Positions 63,932 to 64,000 of a DNA stretch of 64,000 nucleotides are shown here, piece after piece; the stretch's first letter is position 1; each line of letters begins with the position of its first letter. The notes under the pieces were generated by a model that saw only the letters and a program-made list of their open reading frames with translations, searched no databases and was not told where the DNA came from. The DNA lies in contig NZ_FOYO01000001.1 in the NCBI RefSeq assembly GCF_900111945.1, positions 875,751 through 939,750 of the forward strand. Reading direction: 5' to 3'. Origin of the DNA: Litoreibacter janthinus (lineage in GTDB: Bacteria; Pseudomonadota; Alphaproteobacteria; Rhodobacterales; Rhodobacteraceae). A program made the translations under genes and the position numbers.

Positions 63932-64000
63932 CTACTCACTCAAAAACTGCGCTGTGTGTTGCGTGGTGCAGGCCTGTCGCAGCCAGCGCGTTGCAGACAG
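63932..64000 (-). CDS. Partial gene at window edge (C-terminus only)
   Basis: An open minus-strand frame enters from the right edge and ends at TAG (63934-63932), one base before the lactonase ATG. Only the last 22 residues are visible, ending T-A-Q-F-L-S-E. That is too little to name a family. The tight spacing suggests it is cotranscribed with the lactonase. Confidence 0.45.
   Translation of the reverse strand: MSATRWLRQACTTQHTAQFLSE

Overview
The window is a 64 kb stretch of an alphaproteobacterial chromosome, most likely Rhodobacterales (Roseobacter-type). The evidence is a COQ9-family gene beside rpsU, a 44-residue aa3-type cytochrome c oxidase subunit IV, a TrcR/DUF1013 cell-cycle regulator, the alphaproteobacterial type of glutamate-cysteine ligase, a pgsA-moaD-moaE string, and an rRNA operon that ends in an initiator tRNA with a C1-A72 mismatch. 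Coding density is high. Many neighbouring genes overlap by 1-11 nt (ATGA, GTGA, TTGA or TGATG junctions). I see no insertion sequence, prophage or CRISPR array.

Layout. 1-2.7 kb: the 3' part of a 23S rRNA, 5S rRNA, a terminator, a small divergent gene for a protein with three perfect-length 12-residue Trp/Asp repeats, then tRNA-fMet with its own terminator. 2.7-8.1 kb (minus strand): class III aminotransferase, hydroxyisobutyrate-dehydrogenase-like enzyme, aldehyde dehydrogenase, serine acetyltransferase, VOC protein. 8.2-13.2 kb (plus): S49 peptidase, zinc-ribbon membrane microprotein, Ca2+/Na+ antiporter, pteridine-reductase-like SDR, uvrC. 13.2-26.7 kb: M20 peptidase, an orphan gene, panB-panC (minus), then a long plus-strand peptide ABC transporter/aldehyde dehydrogenase/GNAT/SDR/S58 aminopeptidase operon, and an SDR-gluconokinase pair. 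26.7-28.1 kb: pgsA-moaD-moaE.

28.1-34 kb: an OmpA-domain protein with a coiled-coil partner, ubiA and rsmE with abutting divergent starts, a small membrane protein and gshA. 34-38 kb (minus): a compact operon of pyrB, a 33-residue membrane microprotein, a tail-anchored protein, a catalytically dead dihydroorotase, plsY and DUF805. 38-47 kb: a uracil-DNA glycosylase homologue, moaB, an RND efflux pair, a lone DsbD-type domain, yqgE and a Sua5-type tsaC. 47-52.3 kb: acyl-CoA dehydrogenase, MBL hydrolase, a conserved unknown, the COX IV microprotein, a lipoprotein with His/Cys motifs suggestive of a permuted papain fold, rpsU and coq9. 52.3-64 kb: two MDR reductases, RNase T2, trcR, a Tat-exported nucleotidase, an SDR without its catalytic Lys, an RsmC-like methyltransferase, clpS, a HAD phosphatase, a GlcD-type dehydrogenase, a CAU tRNA, and an SMP-30 lactonase at the right edge.

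Most of this is core metabolism. The items most worth a second look are the repeat protein inside the rRNA operon, the pyrB operon with its microprotein and dead dihydroorotase, the peptide-uptake/S58 peptidase operon, and several enzymes with visibly altered catalytic or ligand residues. All family calls come from reading motifs; no database search was run.
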